This document shows positions 18,290 through 26,410 of a stretch of DNA of 45,845 bases, one piece after another. Position 1 is the stretch's first letter, and every line of letters starts with the position of its first letter. The position numbers were made by a program, and so were the translations under genes. The notes below the pieces were generated by a model, which did no database searches, had not been told where the DNA came from, and saw only the letters and a program-made list of their open reading frames with translations. The stretch comes from an uncultured Granulosicoccaceae bacterium (GTDB lineage Bacteria; Pseudomonadota; Gammaproteobacteria; Granulosicoccales; Granulosicoccaceae): assembly GCA_938028465.1 (NCBI GenBank), contig CALJAA010000024.1, forward strand, positions 1 through 45,845, written 5' to 3'.

Positions 18290-18772
18290 CTAGTCACTAG
18301 CTTCAGGTGAAGCAGGCTCTTTAGGCTCATCAACTGTAGTGGCATCTGGCTCTACGGTAGGATCAACAGGTGGCGCAGGTTTTGGTGGCGCACCTGCAAC
18401 TTCTTGAAAACACATTTCAGCTTTCTCTTCTGGGAAACCTGCATCGTCATAGACTTTACGCGGGCAAGCTTCTAATGATTCATTTTGTAGTTGTTCAGGA
18501 TCAATGGAGTCAGGTAGAGGGCCAAGGCAGGTATCGATGGCTTCCTGACCGAGCTCAACACAACGCTGTGCAGTAAAACCCATGCACTGCGTGAAGGCTT
18601 CTGATGAACACAATACATTGGAATTGTCGGCAGCCATTTTTACCAACAGGTATTTAGGAATTTTATCTTTCTCATTAGCCATGGCCGGCATTGCCATCGT
18701 GATTGAGGCAATCGCTGATAGCAACACAGCATTTTTGGCGAAACGGAAGATAGAACGGTTTGTAAGAAGCAT
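18290..18772 (-). CDS. Secreted Cys-rich hypothetical protein
   Basis: A 160-aa exported protein I do not recognise. The chosen ATG (18772) gives a clean signal peptide MLLTNRSIFRFAKNAVLLSA plus a second hydrophobic stretch ending at the cleavage site PAMA-NEK; an upstream TTG at 18817 would bury it. The mature part has six cysteines (LC, QC, RC, TC, AC and MC contexts), enough for three disulfides, followed by a Pro/Glu/Asp-rich acidic tail (PPKPAPPVDPTVEPDATTVD). It is probably periplasmic and folded by Dsb enzymes. It is divergent from argE. Confidence 0.68.
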   Translation of the reverse strand: MLLTNRSIFRFAKNAVLLSAIASITMAMPAMANEKDKIPKYLLVKMAADNSNVLCSSEAFTQCMGFTAQRCVELGQEAIDTCLGPLPDSIDPEQLQNESLEACPRKVYDDAGFPEEKAEMCFQEVAGAPPKPAPPVDPTVEPDATTVDEPKEPASPEASD

Positions 18773-18876
18773 CAGAATCTCATTATTTAAGCTGCCACCA
18801 GTATAACTGCTCGCCAATTAATGGCATGATGAAATATCAGACATCTGTCGCACATGAGCCCCTATGCAGTCACACT

Positions 18877-20031
18877 ATGCAATCAATTGACATCCTAGAA
18901 CAGCTGATTGGCTTTGACACGGTCAGCCGCAACCCCAACATGGCTTTGATGGGTCATATCGCATCACTGCTAGAATCTGCTGGTATCGCCTGCACACTAC
19001 TGCCCGATAGCTCTGGCAACAAAGCCAATCTATACGCCACCATTGGGCCAGGCGATATACCCGGCGTGATGCTCTCCGGCCACACCGATGTCGTGCCGAT
19101 CGACAATCAAGATTGGACCAAGCCTGCCTTTGAGTTAACTGAGAGCGATGGCAAGCTATACGGCCGTGGCACCTGCGATATGAAGGGCTTTGTTGCGTGC
19201 TCAATCCGTGCTGCGCTAATTGCTAACGAGATAAGTGTGAAAACTCCACTGCATCTGGCGTTTTCTTATGATGAAGAAATCGGTTGTATCGGTGTGGCAA
19301 GCTTGATCGATTTATTGCATCAAGCCCCAATCAAACCAGCAATGTGCATTGTTGGCGAACCCACGCTGCTGAGCATCGCCACTGGGCACAAAGGCAAAAT
19401 CGCATTACGCGCAACATGCACTGGTAGCGAAGCTCATTCAGCCTTAGCACCTACAGCGGTTAATGCCATACACCTAGGTTGTGATTTAGTGAATGCAGTG
19501 CGTGATATACAAAATGAGATAGCGGCGGATGGCAAGCGCGATGATGCTTACGATATCGATTACACCACTTTGCACATTGGTAAATTCAATGCAGGCACCG
19601 CACTAAACATTGTGCCTCGCAGCTGCACAGTCGATTTTGAAATAAGAAACATCCACGCTGATGATCCAAGTGATCTTATAGAAAAAATCAACCAAGCCGT
19701 AGCACCATCCATAAAGGAGGCTCGGCACATTGCGCCCAGTGCGGATATCGTTATCGAACCGGTATTCTCCTACCCTGGCTTAGAGACTCCCACCGATGCA
19801 CCCATTGTTGACTTTGTTAAAGGCTTAACTGGCGGCAACGCAACTTGTAAAGTCGCATTTGGAACGGAGGGTGGTTTGTTTTCGGGTACCTTGGGCATAC
19901 CTACAGTTGTATGTGGGCCAGGCTCAATGCAACAAGGCCACAAACCCGATGAGTACATTGAAATAGAACAAATGAATCGCTGCGATGCGATGCTCGAATC
20001 TTTATTAGCACAATTGGAAACTGGTCTCTGA
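18877..20031 (+). CDS. argE: Acetylornithine deacetylase (M20 family)
   Basis: ArgE removes the acetyl group from N-acetylornithine in arginine synthesis. The protein is a di-zinc M20 peptidase: SGHTDVVPID gives the first His and catalytic Asp, GRGTCDMKG the bridging Asp, SYDEEIGCIG the catalytic Glu pair, VGEPT follows, and FGTEGGLF lies near the C terminus. The dimerisation domain lies between about residues 175 and 290. From ATG 18877 the length is 384 aa, the usual ArgE size; an ATG at 18826 would add 17 residues without homologous character. Neither has a good ribosome binding site. The stop overlaps the HAD gene start (TGATG). Confidence 0.88.
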   Translation: MQSIDILEQLIGFDTVSRNPNMALMGHIASLLESAGIACTLLPDSSGNKANLYATIGPGDIPGVMLSGHTDVVPIDNQDWTKPAFELTESDGKLYGRGTCDMKGFVACSIRAALIANEISVKTPLHLAFSYDEEIGCIGVASLIDLLHQAPIKPAMCIVGEPTLLSIATGHKGKIALRATCTGSEAHSALAPTAVNAIHLGCDLVNAVRDIQNEIAADGKRDDAYDIDYTTLHIGKFNAGTALNIVPRSCTVDFEIRNIHADDPSDLIEKINQAVAPSIKEARHIAPSADIVIEPVFSYPGLETPTDAPIVDFVKGLTGGNATCKVAFGTEGGLFSGTLGIPTVVCGPGSMQQGHKPDEYIEIEQMNRCDAMLESLLAQLETGL

Positions 20032-20633
20032 TGTCCTTAAAAGCGCTGACAACAAAAAAACATTGGCTGTTCGATATGGACGGTACGCTCACACATGCAG
20101 TGCATGACTTTGAAGAGATAAAGGCCCAACTTGATCTACCAGCCGGCAAACCTATCCTCGAATCACTAGCAGCCATGCCCGCCGATATAGCAGCAGAAAA
20201 ACATAAGCGATTGGACGAAATAGAGTTCGAAATTGCAGAGCTTGCTACTGCGCAAGCAGGCGGCGCAGAGCTACTTCAATCGCTACTTGATCAAGGTTGT
20301 AACATTGGTATTGTTACTCGTAATGGTAAAGCCATTGCCAAAGCCACACTCAAAGCTTGCGGGCTTGATCATTTCTTTTCTGATGACAATATCATTGGCC
20401 GAGATTGCGCCGCACCTAAACCTGAACCTGACGGCGTTACGCTACTGCTCGATCGATGGAATGCAGAACCAAAAGATGCCGTGATGATAGGTGATTACCT
20501 ATTTGATTTAGTTGCTGGGCGCGAAGCCGGCACAGCAACGGTGCACTTTGATGTGGTTGATAGAGGGACTTGGCCAGAATGGACTGACCACAAGATTAGC
20601 TCATTAAATGAGCTGCTCGGCGCGGTAGCGTAA
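20031..20633 (+). CDS. HAD-superfamily phosphatase (HAD-IA)
   Basis: A 200-aa haloacid-dehalogenase-type hydrolase. Motif I is LFDMDGTLTH with both catalytic Asp residues, motif II is the Thr in GIVTRNG, motif III the Lys in APKPEPDG, and motif IV GDYLFDLVAG. A small helical cap lies between motifs I and II (about 25-75). It resembles phosphoglycolate-phosphatase-like enzymes, but the substrate is open. Its start overlaps the argE stop by one base (TGATG), so the two are co-translated; the pairing does not by itself define a role in arginine synthesis. Confidence 0.87.
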   Translation: MSLKALTTKKHWLFDMDGTLTHAVHDFEEIKAQLDLPAGKPILESLAAMPADIAAEKHKRLDEIEFEIAELATAQAGGAELLQSLLDQGCNIGIVTRNGKAIAKATLKACGLDHFFSDDNIIGRDCAAPKPEPDGVTLLLDRWNAEPKDAVMIGDYLFDLVAGREAGTATVHFDVVDRGTWPEWTDHKISSLNELLGAVA

Positions 20634-20667
20634 TACCAAACAGGTTTCACTCAACTAACGGCCACGT

Positions 20668-22110
20668 CTAACGGCCATGCTCAGGTAAAAGTAAACGCCA
20701 ACGCACAATTAAAAACGGCAACATAGACCACCAGCTCAAGCCACCACCGCCAGAGCTGCGAGCTGGTTGAGAGTTACCCGCTGAGGTGGACGCAAACTGC
20801 ACGGCATCATCAACAATTGCTGCCACCCTAACGCGACTGTCCTTACCACCTGCTGGGCACGTACTACTTAAGTTGTCATTCAGGCATACATCAAGCGCAT
20901 GGTTGCCATCGCGCACTAGGTGCAGCGATGACTCATCACCGCAATTGCGATGCGTAGAAAGCTCACTGATGGCAGTAATTTCTTGGTTAGTCTCAATTAA
21001 TGGTTCCGCCGCCAAGGCTTGGCATAATCGAAGCGACTGTCGTGATTCGACTAATTCATCTTTCATACCCTGCACGATCATCATTGGTGCTGCCAATATG
21101 TTATCGTTTTGAATACGCAACGGGAAGCTGTTTTGATAAACCAGTGGGTCGTCTATCGTAGCCTCATTACTTGGCTTGCCAATCACCCGTTCGAGTATCG
21201 ATAGGCCTTCATCATTAGTGTAGAAACCTTGCTGTACCCGTAAAAGAAAATCAGTAAAGTCTGTTGGCGGATACATCAGCACCCCAGCACTAACTGACTC
21301 AGCTCGATCAATCGATAAAGACGCAGCCAGATGCCCACCCGCTGATTGACCGAATACAACCGGCAAACCTGTTGCGCCATATTCGTTTGAATTTGCTAGC
21401 ACCCAGTCAAGTGCGCTATCAGCATCTGCAACAATCTCGTCAAAGGTTGCTTGGTTGCATGCGGGTGTAGATTCTCTATCACTGAGCAATCTGTAGAATG
21501 GTGCAAACACCACAAACCCCTGCTCTACATAATGTGGCACGGTAAGCTCTAAACCAAAGTAGCCAAAACCACGGCTTGTCCAACTACCACCGTGGAACGC
21601 AATCAGCGCATTTTGGTTACTCACGACAGGGTGCTTAGAGTAAATCCGCATCTCTAGTTCGCACTCACCGCGCGGTGTTGCCACTGTTTTATAAACTCGG
21701 CGTTGCATGTAGGGCTGGGGTACGCCATCAAGGCGCTTTGCACCCACATCTAACCGGTTACCAGGCGAGAGTGTCCAAGCTGCTGGATCAACATCGATAG
21801 CGCTACCCAACTTAACTTTATCGACCGAATCTGCACAGTAGTCTTTCATGCGGGTTTCGGTGAATTTAAGGGGCAACGTGCAGGCATCATCACCAAACCA
21901 TTGCAATGCATCTTGCGTTGCTGGATTACCTGGCTGGCAAGTAGATTGATCAGATTGATACAACGGCTCGACAGGCATGTCTGCCAAGGCTTCTTCGGTT
22001 ATCGCACAAGCTATCGCGCTATCCAGCAAGGATTGAAAATCTACATTAGCGTGTGCAATGCCAGTGCCTGACAACAGCCAGGCACTGACTAGCAGTCCCG
22101 TTTTTTTAAT
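20668..22110 (-). CDS. Secreted alpha/beta-hydrolase esterase with GlyGly-CTERM-like tail; probable AUU start
   Basis: A carboxylesterase/lipase-like hydrolase. The oxyanion segment is IAFHGGSWTSRG, the nucleophile elbow is FGQSAGGHLAAS, and a late DGNHALD could carry the catalytic His. The C terminus has SSGGGG, a hydrophobic helix and basic RWRLLLPEHGR, matching the GlyGly-CTERM sorting pattern (rhombosortase, type II secretion). The only open ATG-like start is a problem: TTG at 22074 cuts off the signal peptide. Reading back to the in-frame stop at 22119-22117, the ATT at 22110-22108 gives I/M-KKTGLLVSAWLLSGTGIAHA, a perfect signal peptide, and overlaps the protease stop codon (ATTAA). AUU is a known rare start (infC, pcnB). 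Confidence 0.72.
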   Translation of the reverse strand: MKKTGLLVSAWLLSGTGIAHANVDFQSLLDSAIACAITEEALADMPVEPLYQSDQSTCQPGNPATQDALQWFGDDACTLPLKFTETRMKDYCADSVDKVKLGSAIDVDPAAWTLSPGNRLDVGAKRLDGVPQPYMQRRVYKTVATPRGECELEMRIYSKHPVVSNQNALIAFHGGSWTSRGFGYFGLELTVPHYVEQGFVVFAPFYRLLSDRESTPACNQATFDEIVADADSALDWVLANSNEYGATGLPVVFGQSAGGHLAASLSIDRAESVSAGVLMYPPTDFTDFLLRVQQGFYTNDEGLSILERVIGKPSNEATIDDPLVYQNSFPLRIQNDNILAAPMMIVQGMKDELVESRQSLRLCQALAAEPLIETNQEITAISELSTHRNCGDESSLHLVRDGNHALDVCLNDNLSSTCPAGGKDSRVRVAAIVDDAVQFASTSAGNSQPARSSGGGGLSWWSMLPFLIVRWRLLLPEHGR

Positions 22111-23650
22111 TGGGAGCTACCTTTGCGCGCATTAACTTAATGACAAGATCTTTGGCTTGAGCTTCGCTAATGCGCCGACCAGTATCAACAATGCGGCTTT
22201 TACCTGCAGCCACTGAGCCATTGATATTTTGCGCTCGACCTGTTTCGCCTCTTCTTGACTGTATGGCTATTTGAATGCCGCCAATCGGACGACTTGTCTT
22301 GTTGATTAATTCAATACCCAAGGTGCCTTGCTTAGTTATGCCATGACGAACCTGCACATACTTTTGTGGGTTTGCACCAAGATCAAGAGCTAGCAATCTA
22401 TCGGTGGCTTCTTCGCCAGCTGGGCTTTTTGCCCCGGCGGCGGCGGCATAGTATTTTTTAGCTTGCTCCACTCGGTTAGAAGCTTGCTCGATTTTGCCTA
22501 AGCCAAGATTCGCTTCAGCGGTGGGCAACAATTTTAAGCTGCGATCATAATCAGCTTTAGCTGATTTATAGTTTCTGAGCTTCTCATACATATTGCCGCG
22601 CTGAACATACAAATAAAACAGCTGATTATTTAATGAAATAGCTCGATCGTAGTATCGCTTCGCACCACGCGGGTTGTTCTTATCCATTTCAAAATCGCCT
22701 AACGCTGCGTGAAACAAGGCTTCGTTAGGTTCAATACGTATGGCTTGCTGCACTAGTGTGCGTGCTTGTTGTTTGTTTCCCGCCTTCATCGACTTTTTAG
22801 CGTCGTCATACTTTTTATAGGCAGGCGCTGCTTTGCGCATGCGCGCCATAGCTCGCTTATACCGCTCTTCCCCTAATTGGCCACCCTTAGGCAATTTTGC
22901 GGCCGTAGCAATATTAGCTTGAACGCGTTGCTGCGACGGAGGGTGGCTGGCAAACATGCCACTGATGAAGTCGGTTTTACGCCCTTCTGACAATCGGACG
23001 AATGTTTGTTGCAACTGCACAGCACCTTGAGGGTCGTACCCAGCGGCTGACATGTATTGCATTCCATAGAGATCAGATTCGAGTTCGGCACTACGACCGT
23101 ATCGGCTAGAGATGAGTTGAGCACCGATCATTGAACCCATACGTGCTAGGTCACCAACACCTTCACGTTGCCCAACAACTGTTGCCAATACCACTGCACC
23201 TTGTAAGCCTACACCTTTGGACTGTTGCGCAGCACCATGTCGAGCAGCAGCATGTACAACTTCGTGGCCCAATACCGCAGCAAGCTCCGCTTCGTTGTTT
23301 AACTCTGTTAACAAACCTCGGTTTATGGAGATTTTGCCACTAGGCAATGCCCAGGCATTTGGCACTGAACTATTGATGACGTTGAATTCGTATGGCAAGT
23401 TACGGCCGCTGGCCTTGGCCACTCGGTTACCTACCTGGCGCACATAGGTTTCGACTCCCTTATCAACAACGTAATCACCACCCTGCATTTGACGCAGTGG
23501 CAAATACTGTGATTGGCCTATTTGCCTGTCCCAATCTTCGCCCATCAGCATTAGCTGATTTTGACCAGTAACTGGATTTTTCGCACAAGCTGTGGCAAAC
23601 AACGCAGCTAGCAAAATAAGTGCGCGCGTAAACCAAATTCGCTTTGTCAT
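22106..23650 (-). CDS. M48-family metalloprotease with TPR repeats, lipoprotein
   Basis: A 514-aa zinc metalloprotease of the M48 family with a C-terminal TPR region, similar in layout to BepA (YfgC), which handles outer-membrane protein assembly and turnover. A lipoprotein signal ends at Cys22 (LFATAC-AKNPVTG). The zinc site is HEVVH at residues 129-133, followed by the third ligand in SAELESDLYG. TPR-like helices run from about 255 to 390, then a beta-rich end. It probably acts in the periplasm, anchored to the outer membrane. The stop codon is shared with the inferred AUU start of the esterase, and the FKBP gene lies upstream on the same strand 30 bp away. Confidence 0.9.
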   Translation of the reverse strand: MTKRIWFTRALILLAALFATACAKNPVTGQNQLMLMGEDWDRQIGQSQYLPLRQMQGGDYVVDKGVETYVRQVGNRVAKASGRNLPYEFNVINSSVPNAWALPSGKISINRGLLTELNNEAELAAVLGHEVVHAAARHGAAQQSKGVGLQGAVVLATVVGQREGVGDLARMGSMIGAQLISSRYGRSAELESDLYGMQYMSAAGYDPQGAVQLQQTFVRLSEGRKTDFISGMFASHPPSQQRVQANIATAAKLPKGGQLGEERYKRAMARMRKAAPAYKKYDDAKKSMKAGNKQQARTLVQQAIRIEPNEALFHAALGDFEMDKNNPRGAKRYYDRAISLNNQLFYLYVQRGNMYEKLRNYKSAKADYDRSLKLLPTAEANLGLGKIEQASNRVEQAKKYYAAAAGAKSPAGEEATDRLLALDLGANPQKYVQVRHGITKQGTLGIELINKTSRPIGGIQIAIQSRRGETGRAQNINGSVAAGKSRIVDTGRRISEAQAKDLVIKLMRAKVAPN

Positions 23651-23680
23651 GAAATTCTCCTGAACTAAAAAGCGTTAACT

Positions 23681-24205
23681 CTAGTGTTGATGTCCACCGG
23701 GCCCGTGAGCATGCCCATGGGCCAGCTCATCTTTCGAGGCTTGCCGTACACCTTCTATTTTGACATCAAAGGTGAGGTCCTTACCAGCCATTGGATGATT
23801 GGTATCGATATCAAGGTTAAATTTACCAACCTTCACAATTGTTGCAGCTTGACGCTGACCATCCTGGTTGATGTGAACAATTTGCCCAATACGGAACCGT
23901 TGCTTCGCACCGTTGTCCATATTTTTTTTGAGCACTCTTTGTACACGCTCCGGGTAATAGCGGCCATAGGCTAATCCAGAAGGGATCGAGATTGAAAAAT
24001 CATCCCCTTTTGACTTACCGAGGAACGCCTCCTGCAAGGCAGATAGTACGCCAGCTTGTCCATACAGAAACTGAACAGGAGGATGGCCAGCAGAACTTTC
24101 CACCTGCACGGAGGCATCGTCATAGAGGTCGTAATGAAAAGCAATGACTTGGCCTATACCAGTAATCAGTGTCGCTGCGGCTTCGGTGGGTTGCGTGTCT
24201 GTCAT
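23681..24205 (-). CDS. SlyD-like FKBP-type peptidyl-prolyl isomerase
   Basis: A 174-aa SlyD-type protein: an FKBP domain interrupted by an insert-in-flap (IF) chaperone domain. FHYDLYDD and QFLYGQAGVLSALQEAFLGKSKGD form the first FKBP part, SGLAYGRYYPERVQ leads into the IF domain (about 85-140), and HPMAGKDLTFDVKIEGVR closes the fold. The tail HGHAHGPGGHQH is His-rich and likely binds nickel or other metals. It is cytosolic and probably assists protein folding or metal supply. The start ATG at 24205 precedes MTDTQPTEAAATL. It lies 30 bp upstream of the M48 gene on the same strand. Confidence 0.86.
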   Translation of the reverse strand: MTDTQPTEAAATLITGIGQVIAFHYDLYDDASVQVESSAGHPPVQFLYGQAGVLSALQEAFLGKSKGDDFSISIPSGLAYGRYYPERVQRVLKKNMDNGAKQRFRIGQIVHINQDGQRQAATIVKVGKFNLDIDTNHPMAGKDLTFDVKIEGVRQASKDELAHGHAHGPGGHQH

Positions 24206-24302
24206 GTAATTTATCGACTTGCTTGCGTCAATCTAACGGCTCTAGCAGCACTATGCCGCTAAAATACTGACCTTATGATAGCAATAGCTCAGATAATTCG
24301 CC

Positions 24303-24337
24303 CCGGTTTTATGTCAGTTTTTATGTCCATAAACCGG
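24303..24337. repeat. Inverted repeat in the slyD / DUF6279 divergent gap
   Basis: The 250-bp gap 24206-24455 has no gene. It contains CCGGTTTTATG (24303-24313) and CATAAACCGG (24328-24337), a 10-bp stem with one bulged T and a 14-nt loop. There is no T-run on either side, so it is not a simple terminator. It may be a regulatory site or an RNA hairpin. Confidence 0.5.
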
Positions 24338-24403
24338 CAAACAGGCTAACTGGCATGGATTCGCCATGGTGACTAACCCTAGTAACTAAGGTGAATGACC
24401 AAC

Positions 24404-24429
24404 GCTAATTGTCAATGCTAGCTGTCAAA
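24404..24429. repeat. Two adjacent 13-bp direct repeats upstream of the DUF6279 lipoprotein
   Basis: GCTAATTGTCAAT is followed immediately by GCTAGCTGTCAAA, 10 of 13 positions identical. They end 26 bp before the ATG at 24456. Two direct TGTCAA boxes 13 bp apart could be paired binding sites for a regulator of that gene. Confidence 0.4.
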
Positions 24430-24455
24430 GTGAGTTATCAACGTGAAGAACAAAA

Positions 24456-25412
24456 ATGAACAGCAAAAGGAATAGCAACGTGCATTCAAACAAAAGGCTT
24501 CGCATCCGCCTGACCCTGGCGATGTTAGCCGTGCTGGCCACCATTAGTGGTTGCAGCAACAGTAAGGTTTTTATCTCTCCGGTTTACAACCGGCTTGATG
24601 ATCAGATGCGCAAGGAATTTAATAAGCTAGGCGATTTTAACGAAGATCAAACTGCGGCCTTTGAACAACGCTTGGGTACGTACCACGTTTGGCACCGACA
24701 ATCAGAGCTGCCACAGTATTCCAACCTACTGCGCGACATAGCAGCGTCGATAGAACAAACCAACAATACCAGCGAAGAAGACATTGGAAAATGGATAGCA
24801 ACAAGCGAAAAATTTACTAAAGCACTAAGAGAATGCCACCCTGTTAATTTCTCATACGATTTAATGAGAACACTAACCGATGAACAACTCAATTTTATAC
24901 AACGCCGCTTTGGTAGTGAGCGTAAAAAAAATCGAGAAGCGTATTTTGCGCGTACACCCGAGCAACGAATAGAGCGACGTTATAACAATATAATTAAATG
25001 GGCCGGACGCCTCGATTTCGATTTTACTGACACGCAAAAGCTGATGTTAAGAGAAACACTGGAAAAACAAGTGAGCTTACGAAAGGAGTACTACAAACTA
25101 TCTGATCGTTGGAATCGAAAATTATTTCTGTATGCAAAGCGCCAAGACTCACCTACATACACTCGCGATATGGATGCTCACATACAATCACTGTGGACGC
25201 TTCTCGAAGACGGCCACACCAAAGAGTGGGAAACTAATCGTAAGCTATGGCGAGATTTCGGATCAAAATTTGTTGATAGCATGACAGGGGATCAGCGCAA
25301 AAAGGCCTCTATATGGATGACACGCCTTGCCAAAACATTGGATTCCATCTCCACCGACGAGCCTTCATTTAAAGTCACTAACGACCCAACACTGGGATGC
25401 TTAGTTAAATAG
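24456..25412 (+). CDS. DUF6279-type lipoprotein
   Basis: A 318-aa predicted lipoprotein. The signal peptide (basic start, then LTLAMLAVLATISGC) ends with a lipobox at Cys33. The mature part is helical and highly charged, with KVFISPVYNRLDDQMRKEF at its start, many Trp and Arg residues and a repeated helix pattern such as LTDEQLNFIQRRFGSERKK and FTDTQKLMLRETL. This matches the DUF6279 family, whose role is unknown. It converges on dusC with an 8-bp overlap of the coding ends. Two tandem TGTCAA boxes lie just upstream. Confidence 0.78.
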   Translation: MNSKRNSNVHSNKRLRIRLTLAMLAVLATISGCSNSKVFISPVYNRLDDQMRKEFNKLGDFNEDQTAAFEQRLGTYHVWHRQSELPQYSNLLRDIAASIEQTNNTSEEDIGKWIATSEKFTKALRECHPVNFSYDLMRTLTDEQLNFIQRRFGSERKKNREAYFARTPEQRIERRYNNIIKWAGRLDFDFTDTQKLMLRETLEKQVSLRKEYYKLSDRWNRKLFLYAKRQDSPTYTRDMDAHIQSLWTLLEDGHTKEWETNRKLWRDFGSKFVDSMTGDQRKKASIWMTRLAKTLDSISTDEPSFKVTNDPTLGCLVK

Positions 25413-26388
25413 ATAGATCTTGCTGACGATGTGCCGTAAATTGACTAGCAATTGACTGCACATCGCGCAGCGTACGCAAGCGTGCAAATAGTTGCAGCGC
25501 TTCTGGATAGTGTCGCTTTAGATAAGCAAGCCATTGCTTTGTACGATTACCAATATGCCGCGGGCTATTGCAATCATGTTGTAAAAATTGTTCTTCTATC
25601 TCCCCTACTAATAACTCCCACGCCATGGGAGGTTGATCGACCGCGTCATTTGCAATGCGGTTGGCTAGATCTGGGGCGGCGAGCGCGCCTCTACCCAACA
25701 TGAGATGCTCACAGCCGCTTTGCTGAATCGCTTTGTAGCTATCGGCTACCGTCCAAATCTCACCATTGATATATAACTGCCTAGCGCGATCGTGCACCAC
25801 ATCTTGAACAGTGGCCCAATACGCCGGTGGCTTGTAGCCATCGAATTTTGTTCTGGCATGGATTGCCAATTCGGACGCCCCCGCCGACCAGATACCAGCA
25901 ACAATCTGCTCAAGCAATTGATCGTCGTGATAGCCAATTCTGATCTTGACTGTGAGTGGGATATCAGCCGGCATCGCATCTCTTACGCCAGCAACGATGG
26001 CAGCCACTCGATCCGGCTCCTGTAATAAAACAGAACCGCCCATACTCTTATTTACTGTTTTGGCTGGACAACCAAAGTTCAGATCAACGCCTCGGGCGCC
26101 TAAGGCCGCAGCACGCTGAGCATTTATAGCCAGCGCTTCTGGATTACTACCTAAAAGCTGCACATAAACAGGCACCCCCGATGCGGTAAGGCCCCCTTCG
26201 GCCAATTCCGGGCATAGCCGCATGAAAACACGCTTTGGCAGCAACACATCGCTTACCCGAATGAATTCAGTGACGCAACGGCTATAACCGCCCAGCTTGG
26301 TTAAGCGTGCGCGCATCGCAGCATCAATAACCCCCTCCATTGGAGCTAAGACAATTTTGCTTAGATGTGGTCTGATAGCGGTACTCAT
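25405..26388 (-). CDS. dusC: tRNA-dihydrouridine synthase, DusC type
   Basis: Dus enzymes reduce uridine to dihydrouridine in tRNA with FMN and NADPH; DusC modifies U16. The 327-aa protein has the FMN motif LAPMEGVIDAAMR, CVTEFIRV, YVQLLGSNPEAL, and GVDLNFGCPAKTVNKSMGGS containing the catalytic Cys. VKIRIGYHD, IHARTKFDGY and NGEIW complete the barrel. CVTEFIRVSDVLLPKRVF and CPAKTVN resemble DusC more than DusA or DusB. The ATG at 26388 is 22 bp from the divergent CvfB-like gene, so the promoter must overlap that gene. The 3' end overlaps the DUF6279 gene by 8 bp. Confidence 0.9.
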   Translation of the reverse strand: MSTAIRPHLSKIVLAPMEGVIDAAMRARLTKLGGYSRCVTEFIRVSDVLLPKRVFMRLCPELAEGGLTASGVPVYVQLLGSNPEALAINAQRAAALGARGVDLNFGCPAKTVNKSMGGSVLLQEPDRVAAIVAGVRDAMPADIPLTVKIRIGYHDDQLLEQIVAGIWSAGASELAIHARTKFDGYKPPAYWATVQDVVHDRARQLYINGEIWTVADSYKAIQQSGCEHLMLGRGALAAPDLANRIANDAVDQPPMAWELLVGEIEEQFLQHDCNSPRHIGNRTKQWLAYLKRHYPEALQLFARLRTLRDVQSIASQFTAHRQQDLSI

Positions 26389-26410
26389 CTGCCTCGGTTA
26401 TCCGAACCCC

